Shown here: positions 1 to 8,260 of the stretch, piece after piece | Layout of the letters: every line of letters starts with the position of its first letter | Numbering within the stretch: the stretch's first letter is position 1 | NCBI GenBank assembly: GCA_013042375.1 | Contig: JABDQH010000052.1 | Location: forward strand, 1 to 53,329 | Direction: 5' to 3' | DNA length: 53,329 nt | DNA from: Woeseiaceae bacterium | GTDB lineage: Bacteria; Pseudomonadota; Gammaproteobacteria; Steroidobacterales; Woeseiaceae | Notes under the pieces: generated by a model | The model's input: only the letters and a program-made list of their open reading frames with translations | The model's database searches: none | Told to the model about the DNA's origin: nothing | Program-made: the position numbers and the translations under genes

Positions 1-300
1 GTTTTCTCGTCGGCAGCGAAGAACATTGATCGGGATTCTGAAACTGTCGGTTACTTTGACCGCATGGTGTTTGCAGACGACGGATGTAGCGACAGAGTTA
101 TTGCTGAATTTAACGAGTTCATCAAGGAGAGAGGGCAAGATTTTCTCGAAGAACTAGATGTTTGGTTCACTTCACGAAAAGAAGAAAGCGAGAAAAGCAA
201 GGATCGAAAAGAGACAGGCGTCTATATGGTTCATTATGTGGAGGACGCAGATGATCTTGGGACGCTTCAAGAACTACTTCAAAGTAGGGGACAAAGTTAG
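1..300 (+). CDS. DUF6502-like protein, C-terminal fragment
   Basis: The frame is open from the first base of the window, so this is the last 99 codons of a gene that starts upstream. The fragment contains a YFDRMVFADD-type segment, a charged helix with ERGQDFLEELDVWF, and an ending with GVYMVHYVED. From memory this pattern resembles the C-terminus of DUF6502 proteins, a family of unknown function common in Gammaproteobacteria. No catalytic motif is visible. It lies 106 bp upstream of a secreted repeat protein on the same strand, so the two may be co-transcribed. The family call rests on recognition of the tail only and could be wrong. Confidence 0.5.
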   Translation, partial: VFSSAAKNIDRDSETVGYFDRMVFADDGCSDRVIAEFNEFIKERGQDFLEELDVWFTSRKEESEKSKDRKETGVYMVHYVEDADDLGTLQELLQSRGQS

Positions 301-406
301 GGAGGTTTAGCGAGGTGTACAGAGCGAAAAGACTTGAGGCGAACTGCCTTGAGTCAGTCACCACGCTGAGCATTTTGAGGGTTGGAGAGAAAATAAGGAG
401 CGAAAG

Positions 407-1072
407 ATGCGCCATGCAAGAAGCGCCAAGGCTTGCTATGCCTTGGGAGCGACGCTTATTGTTTTTGCATCGCCGGCGCTGGCTGAGGACTCGGGAAGTT
501 CTGTGGTCGGCATCGATGGCGGAGCATCCGCTGGGATAGACGGTGGTGCGACAGCTGGCATCGACGGCGGAGCCATTCTCGGCATCGACGGTGGTGCGAC
601 AGCCGGCATCGACGGCGGAGCCATTCTCGGCATCGACGGTGGTGCGACGGCCGGCATCGACGGCGGAGCTATTCTCGCAGGCCCGGTAGACGCGATCGAC
701 TTGGGCAATGGAGTCTTCCACTCGCTAGGCCAGGCGGTCCTTACGTCCCATGAAGTGCTTTCGCAAATGCGTGTCGGTGACTTTGTTGAAGTAAGCGGTT
801 CGGTGGTCTCGGCTGGTTGGTTGTATGCCGATGAAGTCGCTATTTCGAATATCGACTACGTGCCCGGTGCTACAGAAGTGTTTGTCAGTGGCATGCTTAG
901 CGGCGTCGACTTTGCTGCCGGAACGGCACGACTTGGTGGTCTTACGATCGACTACACGCCGAGTCTTGCGCTGGGTGCAGCGCCATCGAGTGCTATGTGG
1001 AGCTTCCAGGGAACTCGACCGGCATCGGAAGGTTTGATGATCTCAAGGACATCGCACGCAATCGCGCAATAA
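407..1072 (+). CDS. secreted GIDGGA-repeat protein, DUF5666-like C-terminus
   Basis: A 221-residue exported protein of unknown function. Residues 1-26 look like a Sec signal peptide ending SPALA. Residues 35-90 are seven perfect 8-residue repeats starting GIDGGA, in which the last two residues alternate mostly between TA and IL. The C-terminal half (about 92-200) is a beta-rich region with two weakly similar stretches about avoiding or adding a barrier, as in the OB-like DUF5666 family. That assignment is tentative. The ATG is preceded by AAGGAG at 395-400 with good spacing, which fixes the start. The gene ends just before strong terminator hairpins. Repeat-bearing exported proteins of this kind may be surface or matrix proteins, but nothing here shows it. 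Confidence 0.75.
   Translation: MRHARSAKACYALGATLIVFASPALAEDSGSSVVGIDGGASAGIDGGATAGIDGGAILGIDGGATAGIDGGAILGIDGGATAGIDGGAILAGPVDAIDLGNGVFHSLGQAVLTSHEVLSQMRVGDFVEVSGSVVSAGWLYADEVAISNIDYVPGATEVFVSGMLSGVDFAAGTARLGGLTIDYTPSLALGAAPSSAMWSFQGTRPASEGLMISRTSHAIAQ
509..676 (+). repeat. seven 24-bp in-frame tandem repeats
   Basis: Seven consecutive 24-bp units begin at 509, 533, 557, 581, 605, 629 and 653 and encode GIDGGA plus two residues. The later units pair into a 48-bp higher-order repeat (ATA then AIL endings). Near-identical DNA, not just protein, suggests recent expansion by slippage or unequal recombination, so copy number is likely to vary between strains. Confidence 0.95.
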
Positions 1073-1117
1073 GGCTAATCGAAAGGGCGGCTCTGATTTC
1101 GCTCATCGTGAGTTCTG

Positions 1118-1138
1118 CGCTAGGGACTAGCGTCTTTT
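1118..1138 (+). terminator. terminator after the GIDGGA-repeat gene
   Basis: CGCTAG (1118-1123) pairs with CTAGCG (1127-1132) around a GGA loop and is followed by TCTTTT. This is the first of several stacked hairpins between two convergent genes. The 369-bp gap from 1073 to 1441 otherwise shows no gene. Confidence 0.5.
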
Positions 1139-1150
1139 CGACCTAATCAG

Positions 1151-1178
1151 AAAAAGGCCACCGAGGTGGCCTTTTTCT
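1151..1178. terminator. bidirectional rho-independent terminator
   Basis: GGCCAC (1156-1161) pairs with GTGGCC (1166-1171) around CGAG. The hairpin is flanked by five A on the left and TTTTTC on the right, so it can work on either strand. It separates the repeat-protein gene from the convergent parvulin gene. Confidence 0.8.
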
Positions 1179-1200
1179 TTGCCTGCAGTTCTTGCTGGCA

Positions 1201-1227
1201 GAAAAAAGTCGGCGTCCCTGCCGACTT
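1201..1227 (-). terminator. second hairpin terminator, minus-strand reading
   Basis: AAGTCGGC (1206-1213) pairs with GCCGACTT (1220-1227) around GTCCCT. Read on the minus strand the stem is followed by a run of T. It would act as a back-up terminator for the parvulin gene. Confidence 0.55.
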
Positions 1228-1365
1228 AGTTTCTCGTATCAACCTAATTAAAGGAGATGCGAGGGTTGGAGGAGCCGTCCCCGAGCGATTAGGGACGACT
1301 CGCGAGCAATACTAGTTATGGCATCGAAAATCAGGTGTGACCAAGATCACAAATCAACGCTCGTC

Positions 1366-1392
1366 AAAAGAAAGGGCGCCGTTTGGCGCCCT
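1366..1392 (-). terminator. terminator of the bolA-parvulin group
   Basis: GGGCGCC (1374-1380) pairs with GGCGCCC (1385-1391) around GTTT. On the minus strand it is followed by TTTCTTTTG. It lies about 50 bp past the parvulin stop codon. Confidence 0.7.
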
Positions 1393-1441
1393 AACATGAA
1401 TGAATTTAGAGGATTAAGTTAACTCGGTCCTGGCCCTCGAT

Positions 1442-2203
1442 TTATTTGCGCAAACTTTTGAGAAAATCCTGCAACTTCTGGCCTTCGACTCTTTGCTTCA
1501 GAACATCGCGCATGCTTTCGAATGGCGGCGGTGTTGACTCACGCGAATCCTCACGCAGGATTACGTGCCAGCCAAACTGCGTTCGGACACTGTCTTGCGT
1601 GTAGGCGCCGTCTTCCAGGGCCATGACGGCCTGGGAAAACTCAGGGACCATCCGGTCCGGTGAAAACCAGCCGAGATCGCCGCCGGATGGACCCGAGGGC
1701 CCGGTCGACTTTTCAGTTGCAAGCTCTGCGAAATCGGCGCCGCCTTCAAGTTCCCCGATGATGTCCTGAGCCTCGCCCTGGGTGTCGACCAGGATGTGTC
1801 GTGCCTTGTACTCAAGCGGTGGCGCCTCCTGCATCTGCTCGTCATAAAGTGCCTGCATTTCTTCAGCCGTCGCCTGGTTACGGGTGACGAAATCCTGCGC
1901 GACCGCCTGGGCGAGGGTCACACGCGTCTGCAATTCGAGCTGCGCCTGGAGCCGGGGCTCCTTCTTGAGCTCATCCGCCCGTGACTGCTCAGAGAGCATG
2001 TAAATGTCCACCAGCTGATCTCGAAGCGTGTCGATCTGCTCAGATGTCGCATGGTTTGCTGGTTGCTGAATGCGGGACTCGATAAACAGGTCCAATACAT
2101 TCTGGTCGATGTCGATGCCGCTATCGTCTTGCGCCTGCAATGCCCCACTGAACAATAAAGCAGTGGCGCCTGCTACGGACGCCGTTCGGATAGAAAGATA
2201 CAT
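1442..2203 (-). CDS. exported parvulin-type peptidyl-prolyl isomerase
   Basis: A 253-residue periplasmic foldase of the SurA/PpiC/PrsA type. Residues 1-24 are a signal peptide ending ALQA. Residues 28-125 form a helical SurA-like N-terminal chaperone module. Residues 131-222 are one parvulin domain, with the ARHILV opening, the GGDLGWF turn and QFGWHVI near the end. Full SurA has two parvulin domains and is about 430 residues, so this is a smaller single-domain relative. Such proteins catalyse cis-trans isomerisation of prolyl bonds in proteins crossing the envelope. The ATG at 2203 has GAGGA six bases upstream. It follows bolA on the minus strand after a 59-bp gap and ends at a good terminator. 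Confidence 0.85.
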   Translation of the reverse strand: MYLSIRTASVAGATALLFSGALQAQDDSGIDIDQNVLDLFIESRIQQPANHATSEQIDTLRDQLVDIYMLSEQSRADELKKEPRLQAQLELQTRVTLAQAVAQDFVTRNQATAEEMQALYDEQMQEAPPLEYKARHILVDTQGEAQDIIGELEGGADFAELATEKSTGPSGPSGGDLGWFSPDRMVPEFSQAVMALEDGAYTQDSVRTQFGWHVILREDSRESTPPPFESMRDVLKQRVEGQKLQDFLKSLRK

Positions 2204-2262
2204 AAGTTAGTCCTCGTTACGAGATTTTCGAATGATAGATGAATAGACGCTTTATGAGAGAA

Positions 2263-2535
2263 CTAGTTCTCTGCAGGCGTGCGGGCGTTGATCCGCAGCG
2301 CGTGGATGTCCGATTCCATGAGCGAGCCGAGGGCGTCATAAACCATGCGGTGTCGAGCCAGTGGACGTTTGCCGGCAAATGCTTCGGCAACAATGGTCAC
2401 GTCGAAGTGGCCGCGCCCGTCACGCGCGCCGGCGTGTCCCGCGTGCAGGTGGCTCTGGTCCTTGACCAGCAGATGATCCGGTGCGAACGCCTGGTTCAGG
2501 ATCGCCTCGATACGGGCAACTCGATCCTCGCTCAC
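2263..2535 (-). CDS. bolA: BolA family protein
   Basis: A 90-residue BolA-like protein. BolA proteins partner with monothiol glutaredoxins in iron-sulfur cluster handling and have a class II KH-like fold. The conserved core is visible: the HAGHAGARDGRGHFDV region (residues about 31-46) with the histidine-rich loop used for metal binding, the F-x-G-K-x-L motif seen here as FAGKRPLARHRMVY, and the C-terminal HALRI. The start is GTG at 2535, and its GTGA overlaps the yciB stop codon by four bases, so the two genes are translationally coupled. BolA and the IbaG paralogue cannot be separated with certainty. The HxAGHAG and L-x-E-x-x-I-H-A-L pattern favours BolA. Confidence 0.88.
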   Translation of the reverse strand: MSEDRVARIEAILNQAFAPDHLLVKDQSHLHAGHAGARDGRGHFDVTIVAEAFAGKRPLARHRMVYDALGSLMESDIHALRINARTPAEN

Positions 2536-3101
2536 GTCGACTCCTCAGCTTCGTCTTCATCGTCGCCGATGATATTTGCGATCCACAGCGATTGCGCGAT
2601 CATGAACACGAACGACAGTGCCATGAGTCCGAATACCTTGAACGTGCCCCACGTTTTCTCGGAGAAGTTGTAAGCAACGTAGATGTTCAGGGCGCCCGCC
2701 AATACAAAAAAGGCGACCCACACATAGTTCAGCCGCGTCCATTGGCCCTGAGTGACCTTTTCCAGACTCAGTCCCTCGACGAGACCGAAGAGCCGTTGCG
2801 CCAGGGGTCTCTCTCCGACCCAGGTGCTGGCAAGGAAAGCGATACCGGCGGCCCAATAGAATGCCGTTGGTTTCCAATACGTGAAGTAGGGGTTACGAAA
2901 GTAAAGAGTCATGCCGCCGAAAACGAGGGCGAACACGGTTGACCAGAGGTACATCTTGTCCCACGAGCCCGTGCGGATCGTCTTCACGGCGAGACCGATG
3001 GGCATCGTGACCATCAGCACGAGGACGGCTGCATAGATGTCCTTCAGGAGCAGGGTCCCGAGAAACAACAGCAGCGGCAGGAATTCGAACAACATGGTCA
3101 T
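2532..3101 (-). CDS. yciB: inner-membrane septation protein YciB/IspZ family
   Basis: A 189-residue polytopic inner-membrane protein of the YciB (septation protein A) family. The sequence is a run of hydrophobic segments starting at the N-terminus (FEFLPLLLFLGTLL) with the family's conserved KDIYAA and a YWKPTAFYW stretch. Members are needed for normal cell envelope and division in enteric bacteria, but the molecular role is not settled. It usually has five or six membrane spans. The ATG at 3101 and a second ATG two codons later are both possible starts. It leads a minus-strand group with bolA and parvulin, divergent from the yciO-like gene. Confidence 0.88.
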   Translation of the reverse strand: MTMLFEFLPLLLFLGTLLLKDIYAAVLVLMVTMPIGLAVKTIRTGSWDKMYLWSTVFALVFGGMTLYFRNPYFTYWKPTAFYWAAGIAFLASTWVGERPLAQRLFGLVEGLSLEKVTQGQWTRLNYVWVAFFVLAGALNIYVAYNFSEKTWGTFKVFGLMALSFVFMIAQSLWIANIIGDDEDEAEEST

Positions 3102-3156
3102 TTCGGTGGCGAATGATAGCCTATAGCAAAGGCTAGGCGCGAGCCGGCTCCTAACC

Positions 3157-3162
3157 TACAAT
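3157..3162 (+). promoter_or_regulatory. -10 box TACAAT, possibly leaderless start
   Basis: TACAAT ends six bases before the GTG at 3169, so initiation at the usual distance would begin on or next to the start codon. No Shine-Dalgarno sequence precedes the GTG, which fits leaderless translation. No convincing -35 box is visible 16-18 bases upstream. Confidence 0.35.
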
Positions 3163-3168
3163 CCGCGC

Positions 3169-3789
3169 GTGGCCAAGCTGATTGAACTACACCCGACCGA
3201 CCCGCAACCGCACCGGGTCCGGAATATCGTGGATCGGATCCGCGAGGGTGCGCTTATTGCCTACCCGACGGATTCGAGCTACGCATTCGGCTGCCGCATC
3301 GGGGACCGCGATGCCGTGAGGCGGATTCATCGGATTCGGCGCACGGACAAGAAGCACAATTTCACGCTGGTCTGCGCCGACCTGTCCGAGATCAGCATCT
3401 ATGCGCGCGTCGAAAACTGGGCCTATCGCCTGATCAAGTCGCTGACGCCAGGCCCCTATACTTTCATCCTGCCAGCGACCCGGGAATTGCCGAAGATCCT
3501 GGCCAATCCGAAGCGCCGCACGATCGGTATCCGCGTTCCCGATCACCCGCTGGTTTCGGCCATGCTCGAGGAATTGGGGGAGCCGATCATGAGTTCGACG
3601 CTCACATTGCCGGGTGATGACATTCCGTTGACGGATCCGCTCGACATCGAGAAGCGCATCGGCCACGACATCGACGTGATCGTGGAAGCAGGCACGACCG
3701 GCATCGAGCCGACCACGGTACTGGATCTTTCCACCGGTACTGTTGAGGTTATTCGCGTCGGGCGCGGCGACGCCAGCCAGTTCACCTGA
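3169..3789 (+). CDS. yciO: Sua5/YciO/YrdC family, L-threonylcarbamoyladenylate synthase-like
   Basis: A 206-residue YrdC-domain protein. The family makes threonylcarbamoyl-AMP from threonine, bicarbonate and ATP for the t6A modification at tRNA position 37 (TsaC/Sua5), or is a paralogue of less certain role (YciO). Visible motifs are AYPTDSSYAFGC (residues about 32-43), the basic KKHNFTLVC region, and SSTLTLPGDD. The sequence and length (YciO 206 residues, TsaC about 190) fit YciO better than TsaC, and in many gammaproteobacteria yciO lies next to scpA/rluB as here. The start is GTG at 3169. It is 21-47 bp upstream of scpA. Confidence 0.85.
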   Translation: MAKLIELHPTDPQPHRVRNIVDRIREGALIAYPTDSSYAFGCRIGDRDAVRRIHRIRRTDKKHNFTLVCADLSEISIYARVENWAYRLIKSLTPGPYTFILPATRELPKILANPKRRTIGIRVPDHPLVSAMLEELGEPIMSSTLTLPGDDIPLTDPLDIEKRIGHDIDVIVEAGTTGIEPTTVLDLSTGTVEVIRVGRGDASQFT

Positions 3790-3805
3790 GGCTCGCCTTA
3801 TGCGC

Positions 3806-3811
3806 TAGAAT
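3806..3811 (+). promoter_or_regulatory. candidate -10 box for scpA
   Basis: TAGAAT lies 26 bases before the preferred scpA start at 3837, and TTCACC sits at 3781-3786 with a long 19-bp spacer. The ATG at 3810 overlaps this box, which is a reason to prefer the later start. Confidence 0.3.
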
Positions 3812-3836
3812 GGCGCGATTGCAGCCGGAATTCCCG

Positions 3837-4751
3837 ATGAAACCCGAACTCAAAGTCCTGAAGCCGGAAGACGCACCGAAGCCGCCTCAGGACGAAAAAC
3901 AGTCACCAGCGCAGGGCGAGATGCCCTTTGCCGTCGTCGACGGCGAGCCCGTGACGACGCTGCCGCAGGACCTGTATATCCCGCCGTACGCACTGCAGGT
4001 CTTTCTCGAGGCTTTCGAGGGGCCGCTCGACTTGCTGCTGTACCTGATTCGGCGCCAGAACCTCGACATCCTCGATATACCAATCGCCGAGATCACCAAG
4101 CAGTACGTGCAGTACATCGAACTGATGAAAGAGCTGCAGCTCGAACTCGCGGGCGAGTATCTCCTGATGGCCGCGATGCTCGCGGAAATCAAGTCGCGTA
4201 TGCTGCTGCCGCGACCGCCAGTCCAGGAGGAGGAAGAGGACGATCCTCGCGCCGAACTGGTGCGGCGCCTGCAGGAATACGAGCGCTACAAGAAAGCTGC
4301 TGAAGACATCGCCGAGCTGCCGAGGCTCGAGCGCGACGTTTTCGTCGCCAGTGCCGATGCCCCGGAGCGCAAGGTCGTCGCGAAGCTCCCCGACGTCACG
4401 ATGAAGGAGCTCCTGCTTGCATTCCATGATGTGCTCAAGCGGGCCGAGATGTTCTCGAACCTGCACATGCAGCGCGAGCCGCTGTCGGTGCGCCAGCGCA
4501 TGAGTGAAATCCTGTCGCGTATCAAGGCAAGCAACTTCACTGGTTTCGCCGATCTCTTCGATCCCGAGGAAGGGCGCATGGGCGTCGCCGTGACCTTCAT
4601 TGCGATTCTCGAATTGCTCAAGGAATCGGTCATCGACGTCGTACAGTCGGACGAGTTCGCGCCGCTGCACGTGCGGGCAGCCTCGACGGTTCACCTCGCG
4701 ACAGAGGGCGGGGAGCAGGTCGATTTGCCGCCGGATGAGCAATCCGGGTGA
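3837..4751 (+). CDS. scpA: segregation and condensation protein A (kleisin)
   Basis: ScpA is the kleisin subunit of the SMC-ScpAB condensin that folds and segregates the chromosome. This is 304 residues from the ATG at 3837; an in-frame ATG at 3810 would add nine residues but has no ribosome site, whereas 3837 has GGAA eight bases upstream. Family hallmarks are FEGPLDLLLYLIRRQNLDILDI (residues about 61-82, quoted in part) and AMLAEIKSRMLLP, with a C-terminal winged-helix region. The N-terminal 45 residues are a proline- and lysine-rich extension. It is followed directly by scpB. Gammaproteobacteria with MukBEF usually lack this pair, so its presence argues against an enteric-type organism. 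No smc gene is in the window. Confidence 0.95.
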   Translation: MKPELKVLKPEDAPKPPQDEKQSPAQGEMPFAVVDGEPVTTLPQDLYIPPYALQVFLEAFEGPLDLLLYLIRRQNLDILDIPIAEITKQYVQYIELMKELQLELAGEYLLMAAMLAEIKSRMLLPRPPVQEEEEDDPRAELVRRLQEYERYKKAAEDIAELPRLERDVFVASADAPERKVVAKLPDVTMKELLLAFHDVLKRAEMFSNLHMQREPLSVRQRMSEILSRIKASNFTGFADLFDPEEGRMGVAVTFIAILELLKESVIDVVQSDEFAPLHVRAASTVHLATEGGEQVDLPPDEQSG

Positions 4752-4770
4752 GCAACAGGGCAGATCCTTA

Positions 4771-5502
4771 ATGGAAGCAACCGAGATCAAGCACTTTATC
4801 GAGGCCGCGCTGCTGGCGGCGGGGCGGCCGCTGAGCGTCGACCAGCTCAAAGGGCTGTTCGATGGGCGCATGGCGCCCGAGAAATCCGAGATCCGCGATG
4901 CGATCCGGACGCTCAACGAGGAGTATGCCGAGCGTGGCATCGTCATCGGCGAGGTGGCTTCGGGCTTTCGCCTGCAAATCAAGGCGTCGATGGCGGATCG
5001 CCTGAACAAACTCTGGGAGGAGCGACCGCCGCGCTATTCGAGGGCGCTGTTCGAGACCCTGGCGTTGATCGCTTACCGCCAGCCGATCACGCGCGGCGAT
5101 ATCGAGGAGATTCGCGGCGTTTCCGTCAGTTCCAATATCATTCGTCAGCTGCTGGAGCGCGACTGGATCCGCGTCGTGGGACACCGCGATGTGCCGGGGC
5201 GGCCGGCAATGTTCGGCACGACGCGTGCGTTTCTCGACTATTTCAGCCTGAAGAAGCTGGACGACCTGCCGCCGCTTGCCGACCTTTCGGATTGGGAGAG
5301 CCTGCGCGTACAGCTCAACCTGCCCGAGGTCGAAAATCCGGACGACAGCGACGCCGACGAGATTGCCGGCACCGCGGCGAATGACTTGCAGGCGCTGCAT
5401 ACCGAGAGCGAGGCAGCGCCCAGTTCGCCCGAGGCACACGAGGAATCGCCCGAGTCCCAGGAGGATCGCGTCGCCGGGAAGTGGCCGGACCCGGTTGGCT
5501 GA
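4771..5502 (+). CDS. scpB: segregation and condensation protein B
   Basis: ScpB is the winged-helix partner that dimerises and binds ScpA in the SMC complex. The protein is 243 residues from the ATG at 4771; an ATG at 4735, overlapping the end of scpA, would add twelve residues and cannot be excluded. Visible features are the N-terminal [21 protein letters not shown], the conserved [21 protein letters not shown] (about residues 93-113), and [20 protein letters not shown]. The C-terminal 60 residues are acidic and low in complexity, as is common for the family. The stop overlaps the preferred rluB start. Confidence 0.95.
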   Translation: MEATEIKHFIEAALLAAGRPLSVDQLKGLFDGRMAPEKSEIRDAIRTLNEEYAERGIVIGEVASGFRLQIKASMADRLNKLWEERPPRYSRALFETLALIAYRQPITRGDIEEIRGVSVSSNIIRQLLERDWIRVVGHRDVPGRPAMFGTTRAFLDYFSLKKLDDLPPLADLSDWESLRVQLNLPEVENPDDSDADEIAGTAANDLQALHTESEAAPSSPEAHEESPESQEDRVAGKWPDPVG

Positions 5503-6250
5503 GCGCATCCAGAAAGTGCTGGCGGCAGCCGGCCATGGCTCGCGCCGCAAAGTAGAAGCCTGGATCAGGGAGGGGCGCCTGGCAATTGACGGGCGCGTGG
5601 CGACACTGGGCGATCGCATCGAAGGCCGGGAGCGGATCACACTGGATGGCCGCCCGCTCTCGATGAAGGGCATCTCGCAGGCGCATCGACACCTCGTCTA
5701 CAACAAGCCCGGCGATGAGCTTACCTCGCGTGAAGATTCGGCCGGACGCAAGCTCGTCTTCGACTCGCTGCCGCGGCTGAAAGGCCGTCGCTGGGTGGCC
5801 GTCGGACGCCTGGACCTGACAACGACGGGGCTGTTGATCTTCACGACGGACGGCGCGCTCGCCAACGCGCTGATGCACCCGTCGTCGGGCATCGTTCGCA
5901 AGTACGCGGTTCGCGTGCACGGCGTGCCGGATGACGCCACGCTCGACAGGCTGCGTCAAGGCGTGACCCTAAGCGACGGCGAGGCTCACTTCGATTCGAT
6001 CGAACCCGGAGGCGGCGAGGGCGCCAACCGCTGGTTCAACGTAACGCTCAGCGAGGGGCGAAACCGCGAGGTCCGGCGCTTGTGGGAAGCCGTTGGTTTC
6101 GAGGTGAGCCGGCTGATCCGAACCGGCTATGGTCCGCTGCAACTGCCGCGCAACCTGAGGCGGGGATCGTGCCGCGACCTGGCCCCGGCGGAAGTCCGAG
6201 CGCTTTATCGGGCTGCCGGTCTCACTGAGCGTCAAAGCTCTCGCCGGTAA
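5495..6250 (+). CDS. rluB: 23S rRNA pseudouridine synthase RluB
   Basis: RluB converts uridine 2605 of 23S rRNA (E. coli numbering) to pseudouridine. The 251-residue product opens with an S4 RNA-binding domain (residues 2-60, [17 protein letters not shown]) and carries the RsuA-type catalytic motif [11 protein letters not shown] with Asp107, followed by the GRNREVRR motif. I choose the TTG at 5495 because family members begin almost exactly there (E. coli begins SEKLQKVLARAGHGSRR) and no ATG or GTG lies in the right place. It overlaps the scpB stop by eight bases. The protein lacks the long basic tail of E. coli RluB. The 3' end overlaps the convergent yciK-like gene by 29 bp. Confidence 0.9.
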   Translation: MAERIQKVLAAAGHGSRRKVEAWIREGRLAIDGRVATLGDRIEGRERITLDGRPLSMKGISQAHRHLVYNKPGDELTSREDSAGRKLVFDSLPRLKGRRWVAVGRLDLTTTGLLIFTTDGALANALMHPSSGIVRKYAVRVHGVPDDATLDRLRQGVTLSDGEAHFDSIEPGGGEGANRWFNVTLSEGRNREVRRLWEAVGFEVSRLIRTGYGPLQLPRNLRRGSCRDLAPAEVRALYRAAGLTERQSSRR

Positions 6251-6974
6251 CCCCTTTGCTGTCGGGACCGAGCAGGTACACGTAGGCCGCGAGAATCTCG
6301 TCGGGGCGCTTCAGCAGGTCACGATCTTCGGCCGGGTAAGCCGCGAGCCGCATACTGGTGCGTGTCGCGCCCGGGTTGATGCAATTGGCGCGGAGCTTGC
6401 CGTGGCTGTGCTCCGAGGCAAGGACCTGCGACAGGCCTTCGGTCGCGAACTTCGACACCGCGTAGGCGCCCCAGTACGGCTTGCCCTCGCGACCGACGCC
6501 ACTGCTCGTGAAGATCACCGACGGGTCTTGCGATTCGTGTAGCAATGGCAATAACACCTGGGTCAGGGCGAAGGTGGCGGTTACGTTGACGTGCATGACC
6601 TTTTGCCAGAGGACCGCGTCGTACTGTTCGATCGAGTAACGTTCGCCGAGGATGCTCGCATTGTGGACGAGGCCGTCGAGCCGCCCGAATTCGGACTCGA
6701 TGCTCTGCGCCAGCGTCGTGTAGGACTCCGAATTTGCCGATTCGAGGTCGAGAACGGCGATCGACGGTCGCGGTGCACTGTCGATACCCTCGATCGCATC
6801 GTAGACCTTTTCGAGCTTTGGCACGTTGCGGCCGTGCAGGATTACCTGCGCGCCGAGGTCCGCCGCATGCAGCGCCAGCGCTTTGCCGATGCCATCGCTG
6901 GCTCCCGTGATCAGGATAATCCGGTCCTTGAGAATATCGTCGGCGTAGGTGTAGGCGCGCGGATCTGTGCTCAA
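6222..6974 (-). CDS. yciK: YciK-like short-chain dehydrogenase
   Basis: A 250-residue SDR-family oxidoreductase of the YciK type. The NAD(P)-binding TGASDGIG is at residues 23-30, VHNAS is at 103-107, and the catalytic YAVSK (Tyr171, Lys175) follows Ser157/Ser158. The substrate is unknown; E. coli YciK lies near rluB (yciL) and here the two genes are again neighbours, but convergent. In Pseudomonas a yciK-like gene follows ubiG and mupP, and this order holds here with rmuC inserted. The ATG overlaps the rmuC stop by four bases (ATGA). It is the last gene of a five-gene minus-strand operon. Confidence 0.88.
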   Translation of the reverse strand: MSTDPRAYTYADDILKDRIILITGASDGIGKALALHAADLGAQVILHGRNVPKLEKVYDAIEGIDSAPRPSIAVLDLESANSESYTTLAQSIESEFGRLDGLVHNASILGERYSIEQYDAVLWQKVMHVNVTATFALTQVLLPLLHESQDPSVIFTSSGVGREGKPYWGAYAVSKFATEGLSQVLASEHSHGKLRANCINPGATRTSMRLAAYPAEDRDLLKRPDEILAAYVYLLGPDSKGVTGESFDAQ

Positions 6975-8260
6975 GTGTCGTTTCCTTCAACCATCGTGCG
7001 CGGCACGGGGTCCAGCGTCTCGAGCTTGTCGATGTCCTTTTTGCCGTGCACGCCGAGTTCGGTGAACTTGCGCGCGCCGGGAAGAACGCTGCGCTCGAGC
7101 GAGCCAACGGCGCGGTTGTAGTTCTCGACGCTGCTCGCCAGTTGCCGACCGACTTTGTTCATGTGCGAAACGAATGTGGAAAGACGACCGTAGAGGTCCT
7201 CGGCCAGGATCCGAATCTCCTTGGCATTGTCGGCAAGCGCGAGCTGGCGCCAGCCGTAGGCAACAGCCTTGAGCAGGGCCACGAAACTGGTCGGCGTCGC
7301 GAGGATGATTTGCTGCGACAGCGCGTACTCGATCAGGTCGGGTTCTTCGCCCAGCGCAGCGCTCAGGAACTGGTCGCCGGGGATGAACAGGATGACGAAC
7401 TCCGGGCTCTCGTCGAATTGCTTCCAGTAGGCCTTGCTCGCGAGCAGTCGAATGTGTGCGCGCACGTTCTTGGCGTGTCGCTCCAGCCCGAGCTTGCGCT
7501 GCGCGTCGTTGTCGGCCTCGGCGGCCGCCAGGTAGGCATCCAGGGGCGTCTTGACGTCGACGACCAGTTGGCGCTGATCGGGCATGTTGACGATCATGTC
7601 GGGGCGAATATTCTGCTCGTCGCCGACCACGTGCATCTGCTCGACGAAGTCGCAGTGCTCGACCATGCCCGCGAGCTCGACCAGGCGGCGCAGCGTGATC
7701 TCGCCCCACTGGCCGCGAACTTCAGGCCGTCGCAACGCCGTGACGAGATTCTGCGTTTCCTTCGTCAGTGATTTCTGGCTGATCTGCATGGCTTCGAGAT
7801 GGGTCCTGATGCTGCCGTAGGCCTCGCTGCGTGACTTCTCGAGCTCGCTTATCTGTTTTTGCGACGCATCCAGCGCGTCGCGGATAGGCTTGACCAGTGC
7901 CTCGACGGCTTTCTCGCGCTCGCTGAGCTCGCTCTTCGCTTTCTGTTGGTGGGTTTCGAGGTTCTGGCGCGCGAGTCGCAGGAACGTGTCGCTGTTGGCG
8001 CGCAGCGAACGATTGGAAATATCGGCGAATGCCTGGGTCAGCTTGGCATTGGCGAGTTCGAATGCCGCCGTGCGCTCTTCCTCGAGCGCCGCCTGGTTCT
8101 TGAGGTCGGACTCGGCCTGTTCCAGCGCCACCAGGACTCTGGCGCGTCGGCGCCGCATCACGAGCCATGTGATCATTACGCCCACGAGCAGCCCGATCCC
8201 GGCCGCGGGCAGGCCGATCTCGATGTAAACCGGGTCGATCGTGAGTGAGATCATCTTCAA
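6971..8260 (-). CDS. rmuC: DNA recombination protein RmuC
   Basis: RmuC is a membrane-anchored, nuclease-like protein that limits recombination at inverted repeats and has since been tied to defence against DNA damage and phage. The 429 residues show an N-terminal transmembrane helix (about 15-36, followed by RRRR), a long coiled coil (about 40-165), and the RmuC domain with RGQWGEITLRRLVELAGM, VDVKTPLDAYLAA and FIPGDQFLSAAL. Length and order match the family. It overlaps the upstream phosphatase by four bases and the downstream yciK-like gene by four bases. In Pseudomonas the equivalent gene cluster does not contain rmuC at this place, so this is an insertion or a local rearrangement. Confidence 0.95.
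   Translation of the reverse strand: MKMISLTIDPVYIEIGLPAAGIGLLVGVMITWLVMRRRRARVLVALEQAESDLKNQAALEEERTAAFELANAKLTQAFADISNRSLRANSDTFLRLARQNLETHQQKAKSELSEREKAVEALVKPIRDALDASQKQISELEKSRSEAYGSIRTHLEAMQISQKSLTKETQNLVTALRRPEVRGQWGEITLRRLVELAGMVEHCDFVEQMHVVGDEQNIRPDMIVNMPDQRQLVVDVKTPLDAYLAAAEADNDAQRKLGLERHAKNVRAHIRLLASKAYWKQFDESPEFVILFIPGDQFLSAALGEEPDLIEYALSQQIILATPTSFVALLKAVAYGWRQLALADNAKEIRILAEDLYGRLSTFVSHMNKVGRQLASSVENYNRAVGSLERSVLPGARKFTELGVHGKKDIDKLETLDPVPRTMVEGNDT

Noticed and set aside
509-676. Repeat block considered as a CRISPR array
   Set aside because: The units are contiguous, in frame and without spacers, and encode a peptide repeat.
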